Part shown: positions 24,495 through 33,516 of the stretch, in pieces
How positions within the stretch are numbered: the first letter of the stretch is position 1
How the letters are laid out: each line of letters opens with the position of its first letter
NCBI GenBank assembly: GCA_002709235.1
Contig: PAQI01000002.1
Coordinates: forward strand, 62,001-126,000
Reading direction: 5' to 3'
DNA length: 64,000 bases
DNA from: Hirschia sp.
GTDB taxonomy: Bacteria > Pseudomonadota > Alphaproteobacteria > Caulobacterales > Hyphomonadaceae
Position numbers and translations under genes: made by a program
Notes under the pieces: generated by a model
What the model saw: the letters and a program-made list of their open reading frames with translations, nothing else
Databases searched by the model: none
What the model was told of the DNA's origin: nothing

Positions 24495-25421
24495 ATGAAA
24501 GCCCGTCATTTCCTCGACATCTGGCCGCTTCCGGCCTCCGAACTGCGTTCGATCCTGAATGAAGCCAAATCCCGCAAGGCTGCCCGCTCCGGTTTTCCCA
24601 AGGGCACGCTGGATGTCGATACGCCGCTGTCTGGTCATGTGCTCGCAATGATCTTCGAAAAGAGCTCGACACGTACGCGGCTTTCCTTCGACATGGGCAT
24701 TCGCCAGCTCGGTGGCACCTCGGTTGTGCTGAATGCTGCCGACATGCAGCTGGGTCGTGGTGAAACCATTGAAGACACCGCCAAAGTGCTCTCGCGCATG
24801 GTGGATGCGGTGATGATCCGCGCCAATAATCATGAGGATGTGCTCAAGCTGTCCGAATGTGCGGATGTGCCCATCATCAATGGGCTGACCAATCGCTCGC
24901 ATCCCTGCCAGATCATAGCGGACATGCAGACTCTGGAAGAGCACGGGCTGGATCTGAAGGGCGCACGCATTGCCTGGGTGGGTGATGGCAACAATGTCGC
25001 CGCCAGCTTTGCCCATGCCGCGCCGAAATTCGGCTATTCTCTGGCCATTGGCACGCCGTCATCACACCGGCTCGACAAGAAGGACATTGAGCGCGCCCGT
25101 GCCGAGCAGGGCCGGATCGATGAATATGACACGGCCGAGGAAGCCGCTGCGGGTGCTGATGTCATCGTGGCCGATACTTTCGTGTCCATGGGAGACCTTG
25201 ATGCCGAGCGACGCCTGAAGGTGTTGTCGCCTTATGCGGTGACACCAGAGCTGATGGCGATCGCCAATCCTGGTGCGAAATTCCTGCATTGCCTGCCGGC
25301 CCACCGGGGTGAGGAAGTGCATGCGGATGTCATTGACGGTCCGCAATCGCTGGTCTTCGATGAAGCCGAAAATCGCTTGCACGCCCAGAAGGCCATTTTG
25401 CAGTGGTGTCTGGCGGCCTAG
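24495..25421 (+). CDS. argF: Ornithine carbamoyltransferase
   Basis: The 308-residue enzyme makes citrulline from ornithine and carbamoyl phosphate. Motifs: carbamoyl-phosphate site [18 protein letters not shown], the ornithine-site region [15 protein letters not shown] (the SMG loop) and [11 protein letters not shown]. The ATG at 24495 has GGAGGG upstream and sits 1 nt after the argD stop. argD-argF order is common in Alphaproteobacteria. The DoxX-like gene follows at 23 nt, possibly cotranscribed. Confidence 0.95.
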   Translation: MKARHFLDIWPLPASELRSILNEAKSRKAARSGFPKGTLDVDTPLSGHVLAMIFEKSSTRTRLSFDMGIRQLGGTSVVLNAADMQLGRGETIEDTAKVLSRMVDAVMIRANNHEDVLKLSECADVPIINGLTNRSHPCQIIADMQTLEEHGLDLKGARIAWVGDGNNVAASFAHAAPKFGYSLAIGTPSSHRLDKKDIERARAEQGRIDEYDTAEEAAAGADVIVADTFVSMGDLDAERRLKVLSPYAVTPELMAIANPGAKFLHCLPAHRGEEVHADVIDGPQSLVFDEAENRLHAQKAILQWCLAA

Positions 25422-25444
25422 AGGTCGCCTGCGCCGGGCCAGAC

Positions 25445-25825
25445 ATGAAGCGCAGTGTTCAGCTCGTGCTGGCGCTGTTCTTCGCTGTCGCCGGTGTGCT
25501 GCATTTTTACCTCGATGATGTCTTTGCCAACATCGTCCCGCCGGTTCTGCCTTTTCCGATTGCCATTGTCTGGATCACCGGGGTGATGGAACTGGGCTTT
25601 GCGCTTGGCCTGATGTTGACATACAGGCTGTCCGTCACTGGTCTGTTGCTAGGCCTTTACCTGCTCGCCGTTCTGCCTGCCAATGTATACATGGCGATGG
25701 CTGGTATCCCGCTTGGTCAAATTGAACTTGGCGCGGGCGTGCTGTGGGGGCGGGTGGCGCTACAGTTTCCGCTGATCGCACTGGTATTATGGGCAACAGG
25801 CGCGCCGCCATTCAGGTCTCGGTAG
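25445..25825 (+). CDS. DoxX-like four-helix membrane protein
   Basis: The 126-residue hydrophobic protein has four membrane segments in the DoxX/DoxD-like pattern. The LALFFAVAGVLHF start, the GVMELGFALGLML second helix and a PANVYMAM loop are typical. Members are associated with quinone or thiosulfate metabolism in archaea, and mostly uncharacterised in bacteria. ATG at 25445, 23 nt after argF. Its 3' end overlaps the convergent EVE gene by 14 bp. Confidence 0.75.
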   Translation: MKRSVQLVLALFFAVAGVLHFYLDDVFANIVPPVLPFPIAIVWITGVMELGFALGLMLTYRLSVTGLLLGLYLLAVLPANVYMAMAGIPLGQIELGAGVLWGRVALQFPLIALVLWATGAPPFRSR

Positions 25826-26237
25826 GGGCACCCAGCTCGCAGATATGGGCCCATTCCTCGTCAGTGACTGGCTGTACTGACAGGCGGGCATTCTTGACCA
25901 GCACCATCTCCGCCAGGGCTGGGTCCTTCTTGATCACCTTCAAGGGCACGGGGCTGGGCAGGGGCTCGATCGCGATGAAATCACAGGCCATCCAGGGCGA
26001 TGATGACGGGGCCATGGGGTCCGGATAGGCCGTGCGTTTGACCTCCGCGATACCGACAATCTCCAGACCCGTCTTGGAATGATAGAAGAAAGCCCGGTCG
26101 CCGACCTTCATCGCCATCAGATTGTTCTTGGCCTGATGGTTGCGCACGCCCGACCAGGGCTCTCCGCGTGCCTTGGTGGCGACAAGGTCATCCCAGGAGA
26201 ATTCATCCGGCTCGGATTTGATCAGCCAATAGGCCAT
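25812..26237 (-). CDS. EVE-domain protein
   Basis: The 141-residue protein is a single EVE domain: N-terminal MAYWLIKSEPDEFSWDDL, then WSGVRNHQAKNNL and DRAFFYHSKTGLEIVGIAEV. The fold is PUA-like and in characterised cases reads modified bases (RNA, or modified DNA in restriction fusions); the free-standing short form is widespread and of uncertain function. ATG at 26237 restores the canonical N-terminus. Confidence 0.93.
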   Translation of the reverse strand: MAYWLIKSEPDEFSWDDLVATKARGEPWSGVRNHQAKNNLMAMKVGDRAFFYHSKTGLEIVGIAEVKRTAYPDPMAPSSSPWMACDFIAIEPLPSPVPLKVIKKDPALAEMVLVKNARLSVQPVTDEEWAHICELGAPTET

Positions 26238-26346
26238 GCGGGGATTTCCTTTTGATATGTCAGTTCTTTTACCACCACAGTGAAGCAATCCCGTCCCGCT
26301 GGCCATTGCTGTTTATGAATTTGGTTCGGTAGGCCATGAATGCAGC

Positions 26347-27162
26347 TCAGTCTTTCAACTCATCCAGAGCCGCAGCAACTTTCAGGGCCTGCACGGTTTC
26401 GCGCACGTCGTGGACACGGATGATTCCGGCACCCTGATGGGAGGCTTCCATGGCGACCACAAGAGATCCGGCCAGACGGTCGCTGGCATGTGAGGCTTTT
26501 TCATCAATGGCGGCGATGAAGCGCTTGCGCGATGCGCCGAAAAGAAGCGGGCAGCCGGTCTCTTCGATGATGCGCTGTGTGCACTGGATCAGTGCCAGAT
26601 TGTGATCAAGCGTCTTGCCGAAACCAATGCCCGGGTCGATCCAGATCTTGGTGCGCGCCACGCCGGCCTCGATGGCGGCTTCAACACGCGCCTTGAGGAA
26701 GGCGATCACCTCCGCGACCACATCGTCATAATGGGGCGCAGCCTGCATGGTGCGCGGTTCGCCCTGCATATGCATCAGGCAAAGCTCGCAATCGAGCTCT
26801 GCGGCGACATCAAGCGCCTCCGGGGCAAAGCGCCCAGCTGTGACGTCATTCCACATACGCGCCCCGGCCGAAATCGCGGCGCGAGCCACCTGCGGCTTCA
26901 TGGTGTCGATGGAGATGGGAATGTCCGGCAGGCGCGAGGCGAGGGCGACAATCACGGGCAGGGTGCGGGCGATCTCGTCATCGGCTGATACTGGAGCTGC
27001 GCCGGGACGGGTGCTCTCGCCGCCAATATCGAGCCAGTCGGTGCCGTCCGCCACAAGGTTCACCGCATGGGCAATGGCGGCATTGGCCGTGTCATGCCGC
27101 CCGCCATCGGAGAATGAGTCCGGCGTGACATTGACGATGCCCATGATGAGGGGAGGTGTCAT
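26347..27162 (-). CDS. folP: Dihydropteroate synthase
   Basis: The 271-residue TIM-barrel enzyme joins p-aminobenzoate to hydroxymethyl-dihydropterin pyrophosphate in folate synthesis and is the sulfonamide target. It starts with the signature IMGIVNVTPDSFSDGG, then DIGGESTRPGA, and contains DPGIGFGKT and FGASRKRF with KxxxR. Its place just downstream of ftsH (with one small gene between) is a conserved bacterial order. The ATG at 27162 is adjacent to the signature. Confidence 0.96.
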   Translation of the reverse strand: MTPPLIMGIVNVTPDSFSDGGRHDTANAAIAHAVNLVADGTDWLDIGGESTRPGAAPVSADDEIARTLPVIVALASRLPDIPISIDTMKPQVARAAISAGARMWNDVTAGRFAPEALDVAAELDCELCLMHMQGEPRTMQAAPHYDDVVAEVIAFLKARVEAAIEAGVARTKIWIDPGIGFGKTLDHNLALIQCTQRIIEETGCPLLFGASRKRFIAAIDEKASHASDRLAGSLVVAMEASHQGAGIIRVHDVRETVQALKVAAALDELKD

Positions 27163-27208
27163 CGGAACGCGATCCTCAGGGTCTGCAAGGCCCGATCACG
27201 ATCAGGCT

Positions 27209-27439
27209 CTACATCGATCTTATCATGTAGAGCGGATAGATCACATATCGCCCAATCAGAAAGGTCATGAAGCATATGGGAACGATCGGGGGCGTCCCTC
27301 TCGGGCCGGAACCGGCGGTGAACAACCAGATCACCATTCGGGAAAATGCCGGGCAGTGCAGCCACAGCAGATGAATCGTCAACATCGTCACGCTCAGGAC
27401 GATTGCGATGATCAGCAATATGATAAGATTGCGCTTCAA
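27209..27439 (-). CDS. Small membrane protein between ftsH and folP
   Basis: The 76-residue protein has an N-terminal Lys/Arg-flanked hydrophobic helix (about 4-25) and one or two more hydrophobic stretches (IWLF; FMTFLIGRYVIYPLYMI). The start is TTG at 27439 with GGGGGA upstream. It lies in a gap of over 500 bp between ftsH and folP. No family recognised. Its amphipathic composition and proper ribosome-binding site favour a real gene, but it could be spurious. Confidence 0.5.
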   Translation of the reverse strand: MKRNLIILLIIAIVLSVTMLTIHLLWLHCPAFSRMVIWLFTAGSGPRGTPPIVPICFMTFLIGRYVIYPLYMIRSM

Positions 27440-27569
27440 CCTGTTTCCCCCGCACAGACAGGATACCAGTCTAGCGGGTGGTTCATTCCAGATTATTGAT
27501 ATTCCGGATCAAATTGCCGGAATTGGAGCAGGAGTGGGCATGACGAGACCGGGCTATTGGACCACAATC

Positions 27570-27669
27570 GTCATCCCGGAATCTGCAAGGCGGATATCCG
27601 GAACCTAACGAACCAGATTTTCTGTCATGGTGGATCCCGGATATTGTCTGACGACAATTCCGGGATGAC
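27570..27669. repeat. Long intergenic palindromic repeat (GTCATCCCGG family), copy 1
   Basis: The left end GTCATCCCGGAAT (from 27570) with ATATCCGG (27594-27601) is mirrored on the right by GGATCCCGGATAT (27632-27644) and ATTCCGGGATGAC (27657-27669). A degenerate partial copy may lie at about 27490-27550. It sits directly after ftsH and can fold in RNA. Confidence 0.6.
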
Positions 27670-27693
27670 ACGCATCACATCGGTCGGGAGCGC

Positions 27694-29613
27694 TTAGGCT
27701 CCGCTGGGTTCGGGGTCTCCGCCGAACTCGCCACCGGGATTGTCCTTTTTCTTCGGCTTGACCACGGGCACGGCCGAGGTCGGTCCGGAGGCATCGATAT
27801 CAGGACGTTCTGGCGGCTTGCCGTTCAGAAGGTCGGTGATCTCCTTACCGGAAAGGGTTTCATATTCCAGCAGGCCTTCGGACAGGGCGACCCAGTCGTC
27901 ATATTTCTCGGTCAGGATCCGGCGGGCAGAGTCCATGCCGCCCTGAACGAGCTTGCGGACTTCTTCCTCGATCTTCTTGGACGTATCTTCCGAGACGTGA
28001 GAGGAGCGAACCAATTGCTGGCCGAGGAATACCTCGCCCTGGTCTTCGGCATAATCCACCGGACCAATGGCGTCTGAAAGACCCCAGCGTGTGACCATTG
28101 CGCGGGCCAGACGGGTGGCCTGCTGAATATCGGACGCCGCACCGGCGGTGACATTGTCCTCGCCGAATTTCAGCTCTTCAGCCACGCGTCCACCCATCAT
28201 GATGGCCAGGCGCGAGATCATCTCGATCTTGGACATGGAGAGCTTGTCGTCTTCAGGCAGCTGCATGACCATGCCCAGCGCGCGTCCGCGCGGAATGATC
28301 GTGGCCTTGTGGACCGGATCAGAAGCGGGCACGTTGATGGCGACGATGGCGTGCCCACTTTCGTGATAGGCGGTGAGGGTCTTTTCCTTGTCGGACATGA
28401 CCATGGAGCGCCGTTCGGGGCCCATCATTACCTTGTCCTTGGCATCCTCGAATTCACGCATGGCAACTACGCGCTTGCCGCGACGTGCGGCGAGCAGGGC
28501 AGCCTCGTTGACGAGGTTTGCCAGATCCGCACCGGAAAAACCGGGTGTTCCGCGTGCAACCACCTTGGGGTCAACATCCTTGGCCACGGGCACATTGCGC
28601 ATGTGGACCTTGAGGATCTTCTCGCGGCCGATAATGTCCGGATTGCCGACCATGACCTGACGGTCGAAGCGGCCAGGACGCAGCAGGGCCGGGTCCAGAA
28701 CATCGGGACGGTTGGTCGCTGCGATCAGGATAATGCCTTCGTTTGACTCAAAACCATCCATCTCGACCAGAAGCTGGTTGAGGGTCTGTTCGCGCTCATC
28801 ATTGCCGCCGCCAAGGCCTGCACCACGCGAGCGACCGACAGCATCGATCTCGTCGATGAAGATGATGCAGGGCGCGTTTTTCTTGGCTTGTTCGAACATG
28901 TCGCGCACACGGGATGCACCAACACCAACGAACATTTCAACAAAGTCAGACCCGGAAATCGTGAAGAAGGGCACATTGGCCTCACCAGCGACAGCCCGGG
29001 CGATCAGTGTCTTACCTGTACCAGGAGGGCCGATGAGCAGGGCACCCTTTGGGATCTTGCCGCCGAGGCGCTGAAACTTGGACGGATCCTGAAGGAACTC
29101 GACAACTTCCTGCAATTCTTCCTTGGCTTCATCCACACCGGCCACATCGTCAAAGGTGACGCGGCCATGATGTTCGGTCAGAAGCCGGGCCTTGGATTTG
29201 CCAAAGCTCATCGCGCGGCCCGAACCACCCTGCATCTGTCTCCAGACGAGGAACCACAGTCCGATAATGATGAAGAGCGGCAACCAGCCGGACAAGATGG
29301 CCATCAGGCCATTATTGCGGTTCATCGGCTCAACGGTGACGTCAACGCCGTAATCATTGGTGAGACGTTCACCGATATTCATTTCGAGCGGGGGGGCATA
29401 GGTGAAAAAGTCACCCGTTCCATTCTTGCCGCTGATACGGTCGCCTTCAATTTCCACAGCGCTGATCGAACCCGATTCGGCTTGTCGCAGAAATGCCGAA
29501 AACGAGATCTCCTCAGATGCATTGCCGCCCCGTGTGGGGCTCTGCATGACGGCGATCAGGGCGATCAGAAGAAAGAGAACGACGCCGAGAAGCGCCAGAT
29601 TGCGCACGTTCAT
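27694..29613 (-). CDS. ftsH: ATP-dependent zinc metalloprotease FtsH
   Basis: The 639-residue membrane-anchored AAA+ protease degrades membrane and short-lived proteins. Two N-terminal membrane helices (about 5-24 and 105-125) flank a small periplasmic domain. The AAA module has Walker A GPPGTGKT (195-202), Walker B FIDEID and [12 protein letters not shown]. The Zn site is HESGH (417-421). A Pro-rich C-terminal tail follows. It lies 114 nt downstream of tilS on the same strand, the usual order. Confidence 0.97.
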   Translation of the reverse strand: MNVRNLALLGVVLFLLIALIAVMQSPTRGGNASEEISFSAFLRQAESGSISAVEIEGDRISGKNGTGDFFTYAPPLEMNIGERLTNDYGVDVTVEPMNRNNGLMAILSGWLPLFIIIGLWFLVWRQMQGGSGRAMSFGKSKARLLTEHHGRVTFDDVAGVDEAKEELQEVVEFLQDPSKFQRLGGKIPKGALLIGPPGTGKTLIARAVAGEANVPFFTISGSDFVEMFVGVGASRVRDMFEQAKKNAPCIIFIDEIDAVGRSRGAGLGGGNDEREQTLNQLLVEMDGFESNEGIILIAATNRPDVLDPALLRPGRFDRQVMVGNPDIIGREKILKVHMRNVPVAKDVDPKVVARGTPGFSGADLANLVNEAALLAARRGKRVVAMREFEDAKDKVMMGPERRSMVMSDKEKTLTAYHESGHAIVAINVPASDPVHKATIIPRGRALGMVMQLPEDDKLSMSKIEMISRLAIMMGGRVAEELKFGEDNVTAGAASDIQQATRLARAMVTRWGLSDAIGPVDYAEDQGEVFLGQQLVRSSHVSEDTSKKIEEEVRKLVQGGMDSARRILTEKYDDWVALSEGLLEYETLSGKEITDLLNGKPPERPDIDASGPTSAVPVVKPKKKDNPGGEFGGDPEPSGA

Positions 29614-29727
29614 GCGTTCAACCTTTCCGTGGCGTGAAAACTGTTATCGACCCATAGATAGGCCACTCTTGTCATAAAAACGAGACCGTAAGCACATGCG
29701 TTGCAGTATCGGTGTTAAAATCTCGCA

Positions 29728-31134
29728 TCAATTTTGACTATTCCACTCAATTTCGGTGTGAGCGACCTCATTTACAAGGGCGAACAGCCGCTCCGAAGCT
29801 AAAGATTTCGCCACAAATGGCGGAGAGGCATCAAAGCCGGGTGCAATTACAATATCCGAGCCCATTCTGAGGACCGGCAGGCTGCGGCGAGCGGGGCTGC
29901 TCGAGACAGGTTTGAGAGTATTCAGTCCCTCAACATGGAGGTTTTGCGCCAGAGCGTCATCAAGGGTGATGATTTGTCCGCCTTCAGATGTCGGTGCGAG
30001 GCACAGTTCGAACCGACCATCCCAGATCAGATGTTCTCCTGGGGCAAGGCTGACATCGCAGCGGGAGGGCGCGCCGGGTGTCCGGCTTTCACCAGGTGGT
30101 CGGCGATATATGCTGAGGGTCTGAGCGTTCCAGACACACCATGCGTCGCCGAGTGTTGTAGCGCCGCTGGACCTTGTGCGGATATCTGCCTCCAGCCTGT
30201 CGGCAGTTGCGTGGCGCGGTGCGGTTGGGGCTCCGCCTGCGCACATGGCCAACCAGCCAATCAGGCGACTATTGGCCTGCGCGGAATGGGTGAGAAAGCT
30301 CGCGCGGTCGGCCGTGATCGACCCATCATCATGCACGCTGATCTCATTGTGGAGCCTTGTCCTGATAGCAGATATTTCGGCCTGACGCAGGATCGACATT
30401 CGGTTGATGATGCGAAGAAACCGGGCGCGATCAGGATCGTCCAGTTTCGAGATGACGGCACGCATGCGCACACGTTCATATTTCATCATGCTATTGCTGG
30501 GATCATTGACCCAGGCATGGCCATTGGCGCTCAACCAGTCCTGAATTGTCTGGCGTCGCAGGACCAGCAGGGGACGCACGAGCTCGATCTTGCGTCCTTC
30601 GGGCCAGGCTGGAGAAGGGCTGCAGGCGGCCAGTCCGGCCAGTCCGAACCAACCAGATCCACCGCGTGCCCGGATCAGGAATGTCTCCAGCGCATCATCC
30701 TGAGTATGGCCCAGCAGGATATGAAACGCACCGTTTCGCTTTGCCCATTCACAGATGAGACGATGCCTGCCGGCTCTTGCAAGCGACTGATTACTGGAAC
30801 GATTTTCAGGCGCGTGCCAAAGCAGCGTGGTATGTGGAACACCCAAGCTTACGCAGGTCTGCGCGACCTGTTCGGCTTCCTGAGCGGCCTCTGGTCTCAA
30901 TCCATGATCGACTGTGGCCGCGATGACAGGGCGGTTTCGCGCCGCACCCCATCGCTGTGCAAGGTGCAGTAGGGCCAGGCTGTCGGAACCGCCTGAAACT
31001 GCAATCGCAATCGGCGTTCTCCCGGACGTGTCCAATTGGCAGTCGAGGGCGCGAAACACTGTGGCTTCAATGGGCTGAAGGCAGGTCGATGAAGATGCCG
31101 GACGGTCTGTGCAGGATGGTTCAGGGCCGGGCAT
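29728..31134 (-). CDS. tilS: tRNA(Ile)-lysidine synthetase
   Basis: The 468-residue PP-loop ATPase adds lysine to C34 of tRNA-Ile(CAU) so that it reads AUA. The PP-loop is SGGSDS (47-52); HTQDDALETFLIR follows. The C-terminal part is poorly conserved, as usual. The 5' end overlaps the 3' end of the ybjN-like gene by 14 bp, so the N-terminal ~20 residues are the least certain part. cpoB-tilS-ftsH order is typical of the tol-pal region. Confidence 0.92.
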   Translation of the reverse strand: MPGPEPSCTDRPASSSTCLQPIEATVFRALDCQLDTSGRTPIAIAVSGGSDSLALLHLAQRWGAARNRPVIAATVDHGLRPEAAQEAEQVAQTCVSLGVPHTTLLWHAPENRSSNQSLARAGRHRLICEWAKRNGAFHILLGHTQDDALETFLIRARGGSGWFGLAGLAACSPSPAWPEGRKIELVRPLLVLRRQTIQDWLSANGHAWVNDPSNSMMKYERVRMRAVISKLDDPDRARFLRIINRMSILRQAEISAIRTRLHNEISVHDDGSITADRASFLTHSAQANSRLIGWLAMCAGGAPTAPRHATADRLEADIRTRSSGATTLGDAWCVWNAQTLSIYRRPPGESRTPGAPSRCDVSLAPGEHLIWDGRFELCLAPTSEGGQIITLDDALAQNLHVEGLNTLKPVSSSPARRSLPVLRMGSDIVIAPGFDASPPFVAKSLASERLFALVNEVAHTEIEWNSQN

Positions 31135-31699
31135 TGTTCAGCAACATGTCGGCAGGCGATCGGCTGGCCGGAGGAAATTCCCGTTCGAAACGCTCGACCA
31201 GACGGCGCCAGATATAGAGCGTGTCCTCGAAATTGGAGGCGGTCACGCCGCCATCGAGATTGACATCCATCTGGATACGCAGCGTCGGACCAGCCACGGA
31301 GACGCGGGCATAGCGCCAGCGTTGATTGGCCGTGTTGACCTTTTCCAGCGACAGATCCGCAGGGGGGGCAGTATCGGCGACAAACTGAACGGAATTGCAG
31401 AACTCGCCATTCTCGCATTCATAGAATTGGATGGAATAATCGGTCGAGGAAATGCGGCCATGAATGATCGGGTCGCCATAATCATCGCGTGCCAGCTCGG
31501 CGACATAGCCCAGCTTGTCCATGAAGTCGCGAAGGCGCTGTGGTGATGAGGCATCGAACATTCCGCCACGGACATGCTCGGCAGATTTAGGTGTTGAATC
31601 ATCACCATGCGCCCGCTGAACCAGGCCGGATAGCGGGGCGGCCAGCAGCAGGGCCAGTGGCAGGGCAATATTCTTCAAGGTGGATGCTTGTCTGATCAT
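31121..31699 (-). CDS. YbjN-domain protein, exported
   Basis: The 192-residue protein has a signal peptide (about 1-30, ...LALLLAAPLSGLVQRAHG). A YbjN-type domain follows: LGYVAELARDDYGDPIIHG, then FYECENGEFCNSVQF with its paired Cys, then MDVNLDGGVTASNF and a C-terminal helix. YbjN proteins are linked to stress and sensory regulation, with no enzymatic function known. It is inserted between cpoB and tilS and overlaps tilS. Confidence 0.8.
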   Translation of the reverse strand: MIRQASTLKNIALPLALLLAAPLSGLVQRAHGDDSTPKSAEHVRGGMFDASSPQRLRDFMDKLGYVAELARDDYGDPIIHGRISSTDYSIQFYECENGEFCNSVQFVADTAPPADLSLEKVNTANQRWRYARVSVAGPTLRIQMDVNLDGGVTASNFEDTLYIWRRLVERFEREFPPASRSPADMLLNNARP

Positions 31700-31785
31700 G
31701 TCAAACGTCCTCGCGCGACCATCCCGGATTGGCCATCCGGGCCGGACCTTTGTGCCTGAATCCCGATAGCGGGTTCAGACAAGCG

Positions 31786-32664
31786 TCAGGCACCACCGCA
31801 TTTTGCGCGGTCTTTCTCGCGGGCGACACTGGAGCGCGTGACCGGGCCAGCATTGGGGTAGAGCCGGTTGACCTCGTTGAGAGCCTCGCAGGCTTCCGTC
31901 GTCTGACCCATCATGCGCAGGGACCGCCCCAGCTTTACCAATGCATCCGGTGCCTTTTCGGCTTCCGGCCATGTGCTGACAAGGGTGACATAGGCTTCTG
32001 TGGCTTCCGGATAGGCTTCCTGGATCAACAGGCTTTCGCCGAGCCAGTATTGCGCTTCAGCTGCCCGTTCGTTGTCAGGATATTTTCCAAGATATTCGGT
32101 AAAGGCCTTTTCTGCAGCGGGATAGTCTCCGCGCACGAGCAGGTTCTTGGCTTGCTTGAAAAGGCCGTCAGGGGTTTCGTCAAGGGTCAGGCTGGCAGGT
32201 GTGGTCGGTACAGCCCCCTTGGTTTCAAGGGATTGATCGACATCGCGCTGTTCGGCCAGCGCTTCCTTGGTGGCGGGGTCTGTAGGTCCAACAAGGGTAA
32301 ATTCGCCAGTGCGCGCTTCATTGGCAGCATTCGCGGCTTCCTGGGAAGCTGAATTGGCAAGTGATTCGAGTTTTTGAAGTCGGGCCTCAAGCGCCGAAAT
32401 GGTAGATTTCAGCTGTTCGATCTGGCCGTTCTGGTCTTCCAGGGCCTGACGCAGCTGATTGTTCTGAAAACCCATCTGTTCCACACGACCAGTCAGTCGT
32501 TGGACGGATTGCTCAGCGGCATCAGCGCGCACCTGCAATCGTTCAACCAGCGGATCTCGCTGGCCAACGGACTGTGCCTGTGCCTCCGGTGTGAGGAGGA
32601 CGGGAGCGGAAAGTGTCGCCAGCATGGCTGCGACGGCGAAGACAGGTGTGCGCATCGTGATCAT
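31786..32664 (-). CDS. cpoB: Tol-Pal system protein CpoB (YbgF)
   Basis: The protein has about 292 residues with a signal peptide. An N-terminal trimerising coiled coil (LVERLQVRADAAEQS... to about residue 110) and then three TPR-like units (DGLFKQAKNLLVRGDY, KAFTEYLGKYPDNERAAEAQYWLGE, VTLVSTWPEAEKAPDALVKLG) match CpoB, which coordinates PBP1B and Tol during septation in E. coli. Start may be ATG 32664 or 32655. It is downstream of pal in the same transcript. Confidence 0.92.
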   Translation of the reverse strand: MITMRTPVFAVAAMLATLSAPVLLTPEAQAQSVGQRDPLVERLQVRADAAEQSVQRLTGRVEQMGFQNNQLRQALEDQNGQIEQLKSTISALEARLQKLESLANSASQEAANAANEARTGEFTLVGPTDPATKEALAEQRDVDQSLETKGAVPTTPASLTLDETPDGLFKQAKNLLVRGDYPAAEKAFTEYLGKYPDNERAAEAQYWLGESLLIQEAYPEATEAYVTLVSTWPEAEKAPDALVKLGRSLRMMGQTTEACEALNEVNRLYPNAGPVTRSSVAREKDRAKCGGA

Positions 32665-32742
32665 GCCCGAAGTGCTAACGGGCGTCCGCGCCCAAATTGT
32701 GGCAACGCGAACGCCCGTCTGCATTTTTTTTGGTCGTGACCG

Positions 32743-33291
32743 TTAGTTGATCGCACCGCTCACGATTTGTGTGTGAGCGTTACGGTTAACTGCCCATGCT
32801 TCCGGAGTGGAGCGTGGGTCGGTCGGGCGGCTTTTGCCGTAGGAAACGGTCTCGATGCGCGAGGCGGGAACGCCAAGGCTGACGAGATAGTCGGCAGCCG
32901 AAGCAGCACGACGTTCACCCAGTGCGATGTTGTATTCGCGGGTGCCGCGCTCGTCGCAGTTGCCTGCAACAAGAACAGTTGTTTCCGGGTAAGCCAGAAG
33001 CCATTGGGCCTGGGCCTGAAGTACGGCGCGGTCAGACTCATCGAGGCTGTACCGGTCGACTTCATAATAAACCTTGTCACCCGCATTGACGACAAAGTCT
33101 TTAATGGAGCCAGCCGGTGGACCCGACTGAACCATAGTCGGTGTCGGAGTTGGCGTGGGTGTGGGTGTTGGTGTCGGCGTCGGGGCGGGCGCCTCGACAA
33201 CTTCAACCGGTTCTTCCGTTGTACTCGAAGCGCAGCCAGCCGCCAAAGCGATGGCGACGGACAGTGCTGCAAAGCCGAATTTGGTGTTCAT
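32743..33291 (-). CDS. pal: Peptidoglycan-associated lipoprotein
   Basis: The 182-residue outer-membrane lipoprotein links the outer membrane to peptidoglycan and binds TolB. Lipobox LAAGC (Cys20) is followed by an 8-fold Pro-Thr dipeptide repeat (about 37-52). The OmpA-like domain has YYEVDRYSLDESDRAVL and GNCDERGTREYNIALGERRA, where the DERGTREYN Asp/Arg residues bind diaminopimelate. The PT repeat is encoded by a GTTGGTGT-like DNA repeat at 33138-33183 and may vary in length between strains. Confidence 0.95.
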   Translation of the reverse strand: MNTKFGFAALSVAIALAAGCASSTTEEPVEVVEAPAPTPTPTPTPTPTPTPTMVQSGPPAGSIKDFVVNAGDKVYYEVDRYSLDESDRAVLQAQAQWLLAYPETTVLVAGNCDERGTREYNIALGERRAASAADYLVSLGVPASRIETVSYGKSRPTDPRSTPEAWAVNRNAHTQIVSGAIN

Positions 33292-33516
33292 ACCTATAAA
33301 CTCCCCTTCGTCGCGCGTTTCACCAGAGAGCCGCGCTAGAACGCATCAACCATGTAAACGAACTTCATGACATATGGTTGCCAGTCATGAAGCTCGCCTC
33401 AATGGTGTCCCTACTAAACCGTGATTTAATCAGACTGCAACAGAGATATCTGGCTGTTACTTCTTTTTCATGGGAGCTGATGGCAAATCGGGCGCCTGAA
33501 AAGCGCCCGAAACTGA

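Noticed and set aside
33487-33511. Hairpin TCGGGCGC-N7-GCGCCCGA just after the tolB stop
   Set aside because: A good stem (33488-33510) but only weak T-rich sequence follows on the minus strand, and pal needs to be transcribed; it may be an attenuator but is not supported as a terminator.
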